Source: Pseudomonas sp. ANT_H12B (GTDB taxonomy: Bacteria > Pseudomonadota > Gammaproteobacteria > Pseudomonadales > Pseudomonadaceae). Taken from it: DNA of 64,000 bases. The notes below the pieces were generated by a model that was not told where the DNA came from, made no database searches, and saw nothing but the letters and a program-made list of their open reading frames with translations. Position numbers and translations under genes: made by a program. Shown here in pieces: positions 35,099 to 44,369 of this stretch. The DNA is taken from NCBI RefSeq assembly GCF_008369325.1, contig NZ_VOBI01000002.1, forward strand, positions 124,001-188,000. The letters are read 5' to 3'. Numbering within the stretch: the first letter of the stretch is position 1; each line of letters begins with the position of its first letter.

Positions 35099-36064
35099 AT
35101 GCGCCCTGTCATTTTGCGTCGTGGTCTGGTCGCTCTGTTTGTTGCGGCTGTCACCTTCGGCGCCATTACTCAAGCTCAAGCCGAGACGTTAAGAATCGGT
35201 TATCAGAAGTACGGCACCCTGGTGCTGCTCAAAGCCAAAGGGACGCTCGAAAAACGCCTCGCCGCCCAAGGCGTGGACGTGCAATGGACTGAATTCCCCG
35301 GCGGCCCGCAACTGCTCGAAGGCCTGAACGTCGGCTCGATCGACTTCGGCGTTACCGGCGAAACCCCGCCCGTATTCGCTCAAGCCGCCGGCGCCGATCT
35401 GCTCTACGTCGCCTACGAACCGCCAGCGCCTCACAGCGAAGCGATCCTGGTGCCGAAGGACTCGCCGATCACATCGGTGCAGGAGCTCAAGGGCAAGAAA
35501 GTCGTCCTGAACAAAGGCTCCAACGTTCACTACCTGCTGGTCCGCGCACTGGAAGATGCCGGCCTCAAATACACCGACATCCAGACCGTATTCCTGCCGC
35601 CGGCCGATGCCCGCGCCGCGTTCGAACGTGGCAGCGTCGACGCCTGGGTGATCTGGGACCCGTACCAGGCCGCCGCCGAACAACAGTTGCAGGCGCGCAC
35701 CCTGCGCGATGGCCAAGGCATCGTCGACAACCATCAGTTCTACCTCGCGACCAAGCCGTATGCGCAGAAAAATCCCGAGGTGATCAAGACCCTGGTGGAA
35801 GAAGTGCGCGCGGTCGGTGAGTGGTCCAAGGCCAATCCCATCGAGGTGACCCAACAAGTCTCGCCACTGCTCGGCCTGCCCGCCGACATCACCCTCACGT
35901 CGATGAAGCGCCAAGGTTTCGGCGCACTGTTCATCACGCCAGCAGTGGTCGCCGCCCAACAGAAAATCGCCGACAGCTTCTATCAGCTCAAGCTGATTCC
36001 GAAGCCGCTCAGCATCAAAGACGTGATCTGGACGCCGCCGGCAGCCGTTGCCAAAGCGCAGTAA
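35099..36064 (+). CDS. ssuA: Sulfonate ABC transporter binding protein SsuA
   Basis: 321 residues from ATG 35099 (AAGGAGAG upstream). Signal peptide cut near AQA-ETLRIGYQKYG. Conserved: GTLVLLKAKGTLEKRLAA, GPQLLEGLNVGSIDFGVTGE, VLNKGSNVHYLLVRALEDAG and FERGSVDAWVIWDPYQAAAE. Periplasmic binder of aliphatic sulfonates. 25 bases before ssuD. Confidence 0.94.
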   Translation: MRPVILRRGLVALFVAAVTFGAITQAQAETLRIGYQKYGTLVLLKAKGTLEKRLAAQGVDVQWTEFPGGPQLLEGLNVGSIDFGVTGETPPVFAQAAGADLLYVAYEPPAPHSEAILVPKDSPITSVQELKGKKVVLNKGSNVHYLLVRALEDAGLKYTDIQTVFLPPADARAAFERGSVDAWVIWDPYQAAAEQQLQARTLRDGQGIVDNHQFYLATKPYAQKNPEVIKTLVEEVRAVGEWSKANPIEVTQQVSPLLGLPADITLTSMKRQGFGALFITPAVVAAQQKIADSFYQLKLIPKPLSIKDVIWTPPAAVAKAQ

Positions 36065-36089
36065 TTCGATTCCCTAAGGAGACCACTCC

Positions 36090-37238
36090 ATGAGCCTCAA
36101 TATCTTCTGGTTCCTGCCTACCCACGGCGACGGACATTACCTTGGCACCGCCGAAGGCGCTCGCGCCGTCGACCATGGTTACTTGCAACAAGTCGCACAA
36201 GCGGCGGATCGCCTGGGCTTCGGCGGCGTGCTGATTCCCACCGGCCGTTCCTGCGAAGACTCGTGGCTGGTGGCCGCGTCGCTGATCCCGGTGACCCAGC
36301 GTTTGAAATTCCTCGTCGCCCTGCGCCCCGGGATCATTTCCCCGACGGTGGCAGCGCGTCAGGCTGCGACGCTGGATCGTTTGTCCGGCGGTCGTGCGTT
36401 GTTCAACCTGGTCACCGGCGGTGATCCGGAAGAATTGGCCGGCGACGGTTTGTTCCTGACCCACGAAGAACGCTATCAAGCCTCGGTGGAGTTCACCCGC
36501 ATCTGGCGCCGTGTGCTGGAGGGCGAAACCGTCGATTACGACGGTCAGCACATCAGCGTGAAGGGTGCGAAGTTGCTCTACCCGCCGATCCAGCAACCGC
36601 GTCCGCCGCTGTATTTCGGTGGTTCTTCCGAAGCGGCGCAAGACCTCGCGGCAGAGCAGGTCGAAATGGTTCTGACCTGGGGCGAGCCTCCAGCCGCTGT
36701 TGCGGAAAAAATCGAACAGGTTCGAGCCAAAGCCGCAAAGCTCGGCCGTACCGTGCGCTTCGGTATTCGCCTGCATGTGATCGTTCGCGAAACCAACGCC
36801 GAGGCCTGGCAAGCGGCGGATCGACTGATCTCGCACCTGGACGACGAAACCATCGCTCGCGCTCAGGCTTCTCTGGCTCGCTTCGATTCCGTCGGCCAGC
36901 AACGCATGGCTGCATTGCACGGCGGCAGTCGCGACAACCTGGAAGTCAGCCCCAACCTATGGGCCGGTGTTGGCCTGGTGCGTGGCGGGGCCGGCACGGC
37001 GTTGGTCGGCGACGGTCCGACCGTAGCCGCCCGCGTGAAGGAGTACGCGGATCTGGGCATCGACACGTTTATCTTCTCCGGTTATCCACACTTGGAAGAG
37101 TCTTACCGCGTTGCCGAGTTGCTGTTCCCGCATCTGGACATCGAACGTCCGGAATTGCCGAAAAGCGCCGGTTTCGTCAGCCCGTTTGGTGAGATGGTGG
37201 CCAACGACATTCTTCCCAAAGCCGCGTCCCAGAGCTGA
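36090..37238 (+). CDS. ssuD: FMNH2-dependent alkanesulfonate monooxygenase SsuD
   Basis: 382 residues, full length. Luciferase-like TIM barrel that splits alkanesulfonates to aldehyde and sulfite using FMNH2 and O2 in the cytosol. Signatures: [39 protein letters not shown] with the Cys thought to matter in E. coli, [31 protein letters not shown] and [24 protein letters not shown] precedes the ATG. Confidence 0.96.
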   Translation: MSLNIFWFLPTHGDGHYLGTAEGARAVDHGYLQQVAQAADRLGFGGVLIPTGRSCEDSWLVAASLIPVTQRLKFLVALRPGIISPTVAARQAATLDRLSGGRALFNLVTGGDPEELAGDGLFLTHEERYQASVEFTRIWRRVLEGETVDYDGQHISVKGAKLLYPPIQQPRPPLYFGGSSEAAQDLAAEQVEMVLTWGEPPAAVAEKIEQVRAKAAKLGRTVRFGIRLHVIVRETNAEAWQAADRLISHLDDETIARAQASLARFDSVGQQRMAALHGGSRDNLEVSPNLWAGVGLVRGGAGTALVGDGPTVAARVKEYADLGIDTFIFSGYPHLEESYRVAELLFPHLDIERPELPKSAGFVSPFGEMVANDILPKAASQS

Positions 37239-37247
37239 GGCGCAGCC

Positions 37248-38030
37248 ATGAAGAAAATTATCCACAACCTCGCGCCTTGGGCGTTGCCGGTTCTGCTGCT
37301 GGCGGTGTGGGAGTTGTCGGTGTCGGCGGGCTGGTTGTCGACACGGATTCTGCCGGCGCCAATCGCCGTTATCGAAGCCGGCGTCAGCCTGGTGCGCAGC
37401 GGTGAAATCTGGACGCACCTGGCGATCAGCGGCTGGCGCGCGGCGCTGGGCTTCACCATCGGCGGCAGTATCGGTCTGGTGTTGGGCTTCATCACTGGCT
37501 TGTCGAAATGGGGCGAGCGCCTGCTCGACAGTTCGGTGCAGATGATCCGCAACGTGCCGCACCTGGCGCTGATTCCGCTGGTGATTCTGTGGTTCGGCAT
37601 CGACGAGTCGGCGAAGATTTTCCTGGTGGCGCTGGGCACGTTGTTCCCGATCTACCTCAACACCTATCACGGCATCCGCAACGTCGATCCGGCGTTGGTG
37701 GAGATGTCGCGCAGCTATGGTTTGTCCGGTTTCAGCCTGTTTCGTCAGGTGATTCTGCCGGGCGCGCTGCCTTCGATTCTGGTCGGCGTGCGCTTCGCAC
37801 TGGGCTTCATGTGGCTGACGCTGATTGTGGCCGAAACTATTTCTGCCAGTTCCGGCATCGGCTATCTGGCGATGAACGCCCGAGAGTTTTTGCAGACCGA
37901 CGTAGTGGTGCTGGCGATTCTTATGTACGCGGTACTCGGCAAACTTGCCGACCTCGCGGCCCGTGGACTTGAACGCGTGTGGTTGCGCTGGCATCCGGCC
38001 TATCAGGTTGTTAAAGGAGGTGCGGCATGA
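37248..38030 (+). CDS. ssuC: Sulfonate ABC transporter permease SsuC
   Basis: 260 residues, about six membrane helices. EAA-type coupling loop near residues 145-165 ([20 protein letters not shown]). Typical SsuC/TauC start [20 protein letters not shown]. Nine bases after ssuD; its stop overlaps the ssuB start by 4 bases. Confidence 0.94.
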   Translation: MKKIIHNLAPWALPVLLLAVWELSVSAGWLSTRILPAPIAVIEAGVSLVRSGEIWTHLAISGWRAALGFTIGGSIGLVLGFITGLSKWGERLLDSSVQMIRNVPHLALIPLVILWFGIDESAKIFLVALGTLFPIYLNTYHGIRNVDPALVEMSRSYGLSGFSLFRQVILPGALPSILVGVRFALGFMWLTLIVAETISASSGIGYLAMNAREFLQTDVVVLAILMYAVLGKLADLAARGLERVWLRWHPAYQVVKGGAA

Positions 38031-38833
38031 CGGCTCAACAACCTCCACGCCTGCTGCGCGGGATTCCGCTGGCGGTGCGCAAACTGCAAAAAACCTTTGG
38101 CTCGCGACAAGTGCTGCGCGAGATCGATCTGCACATCCCGGCCGGTCAGTTCGTCGCGGTGGTCGGTCGCAGCGGTTGCGGCAAAAGCACCTTGCTGCGC
38201 TTGCTCGCCGGTCTCGACAAGCCCACCGGCGGCGAGTTGATGGCCGGCTCCGCACCGCTGAGCGGTGCCCGGGAAGACACCCGTTTGATGTTCCAGGAAG
38301 CACGTTTGCTGCCATGGAAAAAGGTCATCGACAACGTCGGCCTCGGGCTCAAGGGCAACTGGCGGCCACAAGCATTGGACGCGTTGGAGTCGGTGGGCCT
38401 GGCGGATCGCGCCAATGAGTGGCCTGCGGCCTTGTCCGGTGGGCAGAAGCAACGTGTGGCACTGGCCCGCGCGCTGATCCATCAACCGCGCTTGCTGTTG
38501 CTGGATGAGCCTCTGGGCGCCCTGGATGCCCTGACTCGAATTGAAATGCAGCAACTGATCGAGCGGCTCTGGCAGAAGCATGGTTTCACCGTGTTGCTGG
38601 TGACTCACGACGTCAGTGAAGCGGTGGCGATTGCCGATCGGGTGATCCTGATCGAAGAGGGCGAAGTCGGTCTCGACCTGCACGTTGAGCTGCCGCGTCC
38701 TCGGGTTCGCGGCTCCCATCGGCTGGCGGCGCTGGAAACCGAAGTCCTCAATCGCGTGCTGTCGCTGCCCGGCCAGCCGCCGGAACCGGAACCTGTTTCA
38801 CCATTGCCCACGCAATTGCGTTGGGCTCAATAA
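38027..38833 (+). CDS. ssuB: Sulfonate ABC transporter ATPase SsuB
   Basis: 268 residues. Walker [10 protein letters not shown] near residue 48, Q loop region [17 protein letters not shown], signature [15 protein letters not shown], Walker [15 protein letters not shown] and H loop VTHDVSEA. Full set of motifs. Energises SsuC for sulfonate import. The C-terminal proline-rich tail is not needed for activity. Could also serve the orphan TauA (inference). Confidence 0.95.
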   Translation: MTAQQPPRLLRGIPLAVRKLQKTFGSRQVLREIDLHIPAGQFVAVVGRSGCGKSTLLRLLAGLDKPTGGELMAGSAPLSGAREDTRLMFQEARLLPWKKVIDNVGLGLKGNWRPQALDALESVGLADRANEWPAALSGGQKQRVALARALIHQPRLLLLDEPLGALDALTRIEMQQLIERLWQKHGFTVLLVTHDVSEAVAIADRVILIEEGEVGLDLHVELPRPRVRGSHRLAALETEVLNRVLSLPGQPPEPEPVSPLPTQLRWAQ

Positions 38834-38866
38834 CTCACGCCTTATCCAACGACAGGAATCAACCTC

Positions 38867-39082
38867 ATGACTATCAAAGCCATCAACGTTCGTAACCAGT
38901 TCAAAGGCTCGATCAAGGAAATCGTGCTCGGCGACGTCCTTTCGGAAATCGATGTGCAGACCGCTTCCGGCATCGTCACTTCGGTGATCACCACGCGCTC
39001 GGTGAAAGAGCTGGAGCTGGTGGTCGGCAGCGAAGTGATCGCGTTTGTGAAATCCACCGAAGTGTCGATCGCCAAGTTGTAA
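38867..39082 (+). CDS. ssuF: Molbindin-like (TOBE) protein SsuF
   Basis: 71 residues, a single TOBE/molybdopterin-binding fold: TIKAINVRNQFKGSIKEIVL, DVQTASGIVTSVITTRSVKE, LVVGSEVIAFVKSTEVSIAK. Matches SsuF of Pseudomonas, reported as needed for sulfonate use in P. putida although its role is unclear. AGGAA upstream; a terminator follows. Confidence 0.9.
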   Translation: MTIKAINVRNQFKGSIKEIVLGDVLSEIDVQTASGIVTSVITTRSVKELELVVGSEVIAFVKSTEVSIAKL

Positions 39083-39101
39083 GCGCGTGCATTGCGCGCA
39101 A

Positions 39102-39132
39102 CCTCGAAGGGTGTGAGCCCTTCGGGGTTTTT
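39102..39132 (+). terminator. Terminator after ssuF
   Basis: CCTCGAAGGG-TGTGAG-CCCTTCGGGG followed by T5. Confidence 0.85.
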
Positions 39133-39190
39133 GTGCATGGCTTGAACTCAGCCGTGTAGCCATCGCGGGCAAGCACGACCGCCACCGCAG

Positions 39191-39829
39191 TCAGATTGAG
39201 TGAGCACGCTTGTGCAGGTAGGGCGGCAAATACAGCCCCAGATACGCATCAAACACCCGCATCCCTTCCTCTGCCATGCGGGGGGTGATCTGCCCGTGCT
39301 GCTGCACTGAACGGGCGTAGACGCGATCACCCAGCTCCATCGCCAGCGCAAATACATCGACATCGCTCGGCAATTTCGGCAGTTCAAAGTGATGATCAAA
39401 CAGCTTGTGCATCAGGTCGCCCAGTTCGATGTCGTGCTGACGGTCGGCCTGGGTGACCTCGGTCAGGCCATGCTGGGCAAGAATCAATTGGCGGGCCGCG
39501 GCGTCTTCGTCGTAGATGTCGAGCATGCGTTGTTCCACCAATCGCGACAGATCTCGCCAACCGTGGAGGGCGTCGTGGTTGATGGGTGCTTGCAGACAGG
39601 CGCGGAACGCGGCGTGGACGTCGGCCGTGAGGGCTTCGAGCAGCGCCGGGACGCTGGCGAAGAAGTGATAAACGGAGGAGGGCGGGATCTCCGCGCGCTC
39701 GGCGACGCTGTAGATCGACAGACTGGCCACGCCTTCGGCGGCCAGCAGCGTGCGGGCGGCATCGAGTATCGAATCGATCCGGGCCTGGCTGCGTGCGCGG
39801 GGTTTGCGTGGGGTGGCGAGTCGGGTCAT
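39191..39829 (-). CDS. TetR-family transcriptional regulator
   Basis: 212 residues from ATG at 39827-39829 (AGGAGAC upstream). N-terminal helix-turn-helix: SILDAARTLLAAEGVASLSI, YSVAERAEIPPSSVYHFFAS. The C-terminal ligand domain has no family I can name. It is convergent with ssuF and divergent from nothing close; the carbonic anhydrase lies upstream on the same strand. Target unknown. Confidence 0.85.
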   Translation of the reverse strand: MTRLATPRKPRARSQARIDSILDAARTLLAAEGVASLSIYSVAERAEIPPSSVYHFFASVPALLEALTADVHAAFRACLQAPINHDALHGWRDLSRLVEQRMLDIYDEDAAARQLILAQHGLTEVTQADRQHDIELGDLMHKLFDHHFELPKLPSDVDVFALAMELGDRVYARSVQQHGQITPRMAEEGMRVFDAYLGLYLPPYLHKRAHSI

Positions 39830-39919
39830 TGAAGTCTCCTGCGGGGCAGCGGGCATTGTACGAGGCGCATTGCACCTTGTCTGTACGGGCCCGCTGCCCA
39901 TATTTCATGTCAGGGAAGG

Positions 39920-40672
39920 TTAGCCGCTGACTTGCACGCTGCGACCATTCAAGGGTTGAACCGGGCGGGCATTCATCGGGTACAGTGCCTGGAAAGCCTG
40001 CAATTGTGCTGGGGAAAGTTGCATCACAGTGGAGAACACGTGCCAGCGCACATCTTCAGCACACGGTGGAGTGGTCAGCGATCCCGAGTAGGAATAGGTG
40101 CTGCGGATGGCAGGAAAAATATTGGCAACGTTCAGCGTATCCAGGAGTGCTATGCCGCCCGCTTCCTTGGGCATTGCTGCCATGATTGGCTCCAGCGTCG
40201 GATTGTGTGCGCCCTCTTCAAATAGAAGTGCGATCACTGCGAGTTCGCCTGCGGTGTTGCGATGCACCAGATGTGCGTTTAGTGGGTAGGCGCGACCTTT
40301 GATCTTTTCTTCGCTGGGTGTATGGAAGTGCATTTGCACGAACGCATAGTCGCCGGAGGCCAGGGTGATACTGCCCGCGTCCACTGACGACACCTGAATG
40401 GTATGTCCGTTGTTCAGGACGGTAGCGGTGCTCGGTCGATAAGTGAAGGTCAGGGGGGCAACTTCAGTTTTTACCGCATCACGAATGTCGATCGGCGACT
40501 GGGCTTTGCCGGACGTACAGAGTTCATATTCACTGTTCAATTCGCTCCAGTTTTCCGGGTCGGTCGGCGCTGTGTAGCTCCAGGCCGCGGTTGTTCCCGT
40601 TGCTGCCCAAGCAGTGCTGCACAAGCAGGAGATGATCAGTGTAATGGCTGAACCCAATAGCTGTTTTTTCAT
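39920..40672 (-). CDS. Alpha-class carbonic anhydrase, periplasmic
   Basis: 250 residues. Signal peptide with cleavage near AWA-ATGTTAAW. Alpha-CA hallmarks: WSYTAPTDPENWSELNSEYE, SPIDI near 60, zinc His pair in VQMHFHTPSEEKIKGR and third His in NAHLVH, proton shuttle / gate region YSYSGSLTTPPCAEDVRW. Two conserved cysteines (ELCTSGKAQSP and PPCAEDV) can form the usual disulfide. Hydrates CO2 in the periplasm. No obvious partner nearby. Confidence 0.92.
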   Translation of the reverse strand: MKKQLLGSAITLIISCLCSTAWAATGTTAAWSYTAPTDPENWSELNSEYELCTSGKAQSPIDIRDAVKTEVAPLTFTYRPSTATVLNNGHTIQVSSVDAGSITLASGDYAFVQMHFHTPSEEKIKGRAYPLNAHLVHRNTAGELAVIALLFEEGAHNPTLEPIMAAMPKEAGGIALLDTLNVANIFPAIRSTYSYSGSLTTPPCAEDVRWHVFSTVMQLSPAQLQAFQALYPMNARPVQPLNGRSVQVSG

Positions 40673-40825
40673 GGTCGTTTTTCAACACTCTAGAAGGAAT
40701 ACCGGCCTAGTCCCGGCGTTCTTGAGTGTGTGAGCGCGCAATGATCAACTATGCAGGTTGCGTCCGACGTTTCCGTAGGGACATTCCTGTTTGTTGGGTG
40801 GAATGGTCGCAACAAATGTCGAGTA

Positions 40826-40870
40826 CAAAAAAACGCCGCAGGCCTTATCAGCCGGCGGCGTTCTTTTTTT
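40826..40870. terminator. Terminator, spuI / upstream region
   Basis: ACGCCGC ... GCGGCGT stem with inner GGCC/GGCT-type pairing, A7 on the left and T7 on the right; on the minus strand it ends spuI. Confidence 0.8.
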
Positions 40871-40881
40871 ACTGCAACCGC

Positions 40882-42258
40882 TTAAACGGTATGCAGGTAC
40901 CAGTTGTACTCGAGGTCGGAGATGGAGTGTTCGAACTCCTCCAGCTCGCTCTCTTTACAGGCCACGAAGATATCGATGTATTTCGGATCGATGTACTTGG
41001 CCATGACTTCGCTGTCGTCCAGCTCGCGCAATGCATCGCGCAGGTTGTTCGGCAGGCTTTGCTCGTTTTGCTCGTAGGAGTTGCCTTCTACGGGAGCGCC
41101 CGGCTCGATCTTGTTGGTCAGACCGTGGTGTACGCCTGCCAGAACCGAAGCCATCAGCAGGTACGGGTTGGCATCCGCGCCGGCAACGCGGTGTTCCAGA
41201 CGGACCGCGTCGGCGGAACCGGTCGGTACACGCACCGCAACAGTACGGTTGTCCAGACCCCAGCACGGAGCATTCGGCACGTAGAACTGTGCGCCGAAAC
41301 GACGGTAGGAGTTGACGTTCGGGCAGAGGAAAGCCATCTGCGCCGGTAGGGTCTCGAGCACACCGCCGATCGCGTGACGCAGTGCGGCGTTCTGCTCGGG
41401 ATCCTCGCTGGCAAAAATGTTTTTGCCGTCTTTATCAAGAATCGAGATGTGTACGTGCAGACCATTGCCCGCCTGGCCCGGGTAAGGCTTGGCCATGAAG
41501 GTGGTGTCCATCTCATGGTCGTAGGCGATGTTTTTGATCAGACGCTTGAGCAGGACCGCATAGTCGCAGGCCTTGATCGGGTCGGCCACGTGGTGCAGGT
41601 TCACTTCGAACTGCGCCGGAGCACTTTCCTTGACGATCGCGTCAGCAGGGATGCCTTGCTCTTTCGCACCTTCCAGAATGTCCTGGAGGCAGTCGACGTA
41701 TTCGTCGAGATCGTCGATCAGGTAAACCTGTGTCGAGTGCGGGCGTTTGCCGGAGATCGGCGAGCGCGGAGGTTGTGGGCGACCGTTTACGTTCTCCTGG
41801 TCAATCAGGTAGAACTCCAGTTCGAACGCGGCGCAGATGGTCAGACCCATCTCGTCGAACTTGGCAACAACTTGACGCAGTACTTCACGGGGATCCGCGA
41901 AGAAGGGTTCACCTTCGAGTTCGTGCATGGTCATTAACAGTTGCGCGGTAGGGCGCTTCTGCCAAGGCTCGTTGCACAGGGTGTCAGGGATTGGATAGCA
42001 GATTCGGTCAGCATCGCCGATGTCCAGGCCCAGACCGGTGCTTTCCACCGTCGAGCCATTGATATCCAGAGCAAATAGAGAGGCCGGCAGGTTGATGCCT
42101 TTCTCGTAAACCTTGTGGAGGCTGGTGCGTTCAATGCGCTTGCCGCGCACCACACCATTCATATCCGCAATCAGAAGGTCAACGTACAGAACCTCAGGAT
42201 GTTCCTTAAGGAACGCGTTCGCTTCGTTAAGCTGAACGGCACGCGGGGGTACCGACAT
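40882..42258 (-). CDS. spuI: Gamma-glutamylpolyamine synthetase SpuI
   Basis: 458 residues, glutamine synthetase fold but not GlnA: N-terminal ADMNGVVRGKRIERTSLHKV, AAFELEFYLIDQENV (metal Glu), GNGLHVHISILD and the C-terminal FLCPNVNSYRRFG, RVAGADANPYLLMASVLAGV. Ligates glutamate to putrescine or other polyamines. Divergent from the spuA remnant and spuB, in the order I recall for P. aeruginosa spu. A second paralogue is spuB. Ends at a strong terminator. Confidence 0.9.
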   Translation of the reverse strand: MSVPPRAVQLNEANAFLKEHPEVLYVDLLIADMNGVVRGKRIERTSLHKVYEKGINLPASLFALDINGSTVESTGLGLDIGDADRICYPIPDTLCNEPWQKRPTAQLLMTMHELEGEPFFADPREVLRQVVAKFDEMGLTICAAFELEFYLIDQENVNGRPQPPRSPISGKRPHSTQVYLIDDLDEYVDCLQDILEGAKEQGIPADAIVKESAPAQFEVNLHHVADPIKACDYAVLLKRLIKNIAYDHEMDTTFMAKPYPGQAGNGLHVHISILDKDGKNIFASEDPEQNAALRHAIGGVLETLPAQMAFLCPNVNSYRRFGAQFYVPNAPCWGLDNRTVAVRVPTGSADAVRLEHRVAGADANPYLLMASVLAGVHHGLTNKIEPGAPVEGNSYEQNEQSLPNNLRDALRELDDSEVMAKYIDPKYIDIFVACKESELEEFEHSISDLEYNWYLHTV

Positions 42259-42536
42259 GATGCAACACCTTTGTTGTTAAAAATATCAATCATTGATCTC
42301 TTCGGGTTTCAGTCAACCCGAACGGCATGCCGAAGTCAAGCGAGGCCTTTTTTGCCCTAAAAAAGCGCTCATAGGGCTTTTTTGAGGCAGTTTGGGGCGT
42401 TTTTATGCCTTTTAACGCTTTGGCGCCCGCAGGCTTGAGCGGGCCGTGTTGTATTTTTTACGGGGGTGTTGTGTAAAAAAATGAACAAGGCTAAGCTCGA
42501 TTCAAACCCATAACAGCAATAATACCGGGGTGCTTC

Positions 42537-42917
42537 ATGTCTCGCCTGCCGTTAATCGGCGTCACCATCTGCTCCAGGCAGATCGGTCTGCATGCTTATC
42601 ACATCAGTGGCGATCGTTGCGTTCACGCCAAGGCCCGCGTTGCCAAAGGCGTGCCGTCGACTCTTCTTTCCCCGGTGCTTCTGCGGGACCCGTCCGATAT
42701 TCTGGACGGTCTGCACGACATTCTCTTTACCGGCGCTCCTTCCAATATAGAACCGTTTCACTGTAGCGTCCCGGCCAATGCGTCGGGCCCTGCTCACGAT
42801 CCTGCACGTACCACTATGCTCTCGTTGACCCGCGCCACTGCCCGGACGGATATTTGTGCGCGGCAATTGCAGTCGCAATTTGTATCACGCGACGCCGATG
42901 CGTCAAACAACGCCTGA
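42537..42917 (+). pseudogene. spuA: Degenerate spuA/puuD (gamma-glutamyl-GABA hydrolase) remnant
   Basis: 126 codons where spuA is expected between spuI and spuB. Residues 1-95 follow the N-terminus of PuuD/SpuA class I amidotransferases: MSRLPLIGVTICSRQIGLHA, DILFTGAPSNIEPFH, AHDPARTTMLSLTRA. Then a weak trace of the nucleophile-elbow (DICARQLQ where GICRG-Q is usual) runs straight to the tail RDADASNNA, which I recall as the native C-terminus. Roughly half the usual 250+ residues is missing, including the catalytic His-Glu pair. A broken gene with both ends kept is the likeliest reading. Residual expression cannot be excluded since the frame is open. Confidence 0.75.
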
Positions 42918-42954
42918 CTTATAAGAGTCAGGAAACCCAGCCTAAGAGGCATTT

Positions 42955-44313
42955 ATGAGTAACAACCTCGACCAGCTCACCGATTGGTTGAAAGACCACA
43001 AGATCACAGAAGTCGAATGCATGATCGCCGACTTGACCGGGATCACCCGAGGCAAGATTTCGCCGACCAACAAGTTCATTGCCGAAAAAGGCATGCGCCT
43101 GCCCGAGAGCGTTCTGTTGCAGACCGTAACCGGCGACTACGTCGAAGACGACATCTATTACGAACTGCTCGACCCGGCCGATATCGACATGATCTGCCGC
43201 CCCGACCAGAACGCGGTGTTCCTTGTGCCTTGGGCCATCGAGCCGACCGCCCAGGTGATCCACGACACCTACGACAAGCAGGGCAACCCGATCGAGCTGT
43301 CGCCGCGCAACGTGCTCAAGAAAGTGCTGAAACTCTACGCCGACCACGGCTGGCAGCCGATCGTGGCGCCGGAAATGGAGTTTTACCTGACCAAGCGCAG
43401 TGAAGACCCGGATTACCCGTTGCAACCGCCGATTGGCCGTTCCGGTCGCCCGGAAACCGGTCGCCAGTCTTTCTCGATTGAGGCGGCGAATGAATTCGAC
43501 CCGTTGTTCGAAGACGTCTACGACTGGTGCGAATTGCAGGAGCTGGACCTCGACACGCTGATCCACGAGGACGGCACGGCGCAGATGGAAATCAACTTCC
43601 GTCACGGCGACGCCTTGTCCCTGGCGGACCAGATCCTGGTATTCAAACGCACCATGCGCGAAGCCGCCCTCAAGCACGACGTGGCGGCGACCTTCATGGC
43701 CAAGCCCATGACCGGCGAGCCGGGCAGCGCAATGCACTTGCACCAGAGCATCATCGACATCGAAACCGGCAAGAACGTCTTTTCCAATGAAGACGGAAGC
43801 ATGAGCCAACTGTTCCTGCACCACATCGGTGGTTTGCAGAAACTGATTCCCGAGCTGTTGCCGCTGTTCGCGCCAAACGTCAACTCGTTCCGCCGTTTCC
43901 TGCCGGACACCTCGGCACCGGTGAACGTGGAGTGGGGCGAAGAGAACCGCACTGTCGGCCTGCGGGTTCCGGACGCCGGGCCGCAAAACCGTCGGGTGGA
44001 AAACCGCCTGCCGGGCGCGGACGCCAACCCGTACCTGGCGATTGCCGCGAGCCTGCTCTGCGGTTACATCGGCATGGTCGAAGGCCTGAACCCGAGTGCA
44101 CCGGTGGTGGGCCGTGGCTATGAACGCCGCAACCTGCGCCTGCCACTGACCATCGAAGACGCGCTGGAACGCATGGAAAACAGCGCGACCATCGAGAAAT
44201 ACCTGGGCAAGAAATTCATCACTGGCTACGTCGCGGTCAAGCGGGCCGAGCATGAAAACTTCAAGCGCGTCATCAGTTCGTGGGAGCGGGAATTCCTGCT
44301 CTTCGCCGTCTGA
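42955..44313 (+). CDS. spuB: Gamma-glutamylpolyamine synthetase SpuB
   Basis: 452 residues, paralogue of SpuI. N-terminal LKDHKITEVECMIADLTGIT and RGKISPTNKF, metal site PEMEFYLTKR, GSAMHLHQSIIDIETGK, FAPNVNSFRRFLPD and LPGADANPYLAIAASLLCGY. Activates putrescine/spermidine catabolism by gamma-glutamylation. Followed 56 bases on by spuC. It follows the spuA remnant by 37 bases. Confidence 0.92.
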   Translation: MSNNLDQLTDWLKDHKITEVECMIADLTGITRGKISPTNKFIAEKGMRLPESVLLQTVTGDYVEDDIYYELLDPADIDMICRPDQNAVFLVPWAIEPTAQVIHDTYDKQGNPIELSPRNVLKKVLKLYADHGWQPIVAPEMEFYLTKRSEDPDYPLQPPIGRSGRPETGRQSFSIEAANEFDPLFEDVYDWCELQELDLDTLIHEDGTAQMEINFRHGDALSLADQILVFKRTMREAALKHDVAATFMAKPMTGEPGSAMHLHQSIIDIETGKNVFSNEDGSMSQLFLHHIGGLQKLIPELLPLFAPNVNSFRRFLPDTSAPVNVEWGEENRTVGLRVPDAGPQNRRVENRLPGADANPYLAIAASLLCGYIGMVEGLNPSAPVVGRGYERRNLRLPLTIEDALERMENSATIEKYLGKKFITGYVAVKRAEHENFKRVISSWEREFLLFAV

Positions 44314-44369
44314 TGCGCCGGGCGCCGCTGCACTTGGCGGCGCTCTAACCGATTCCAAGGAGAATTCGC

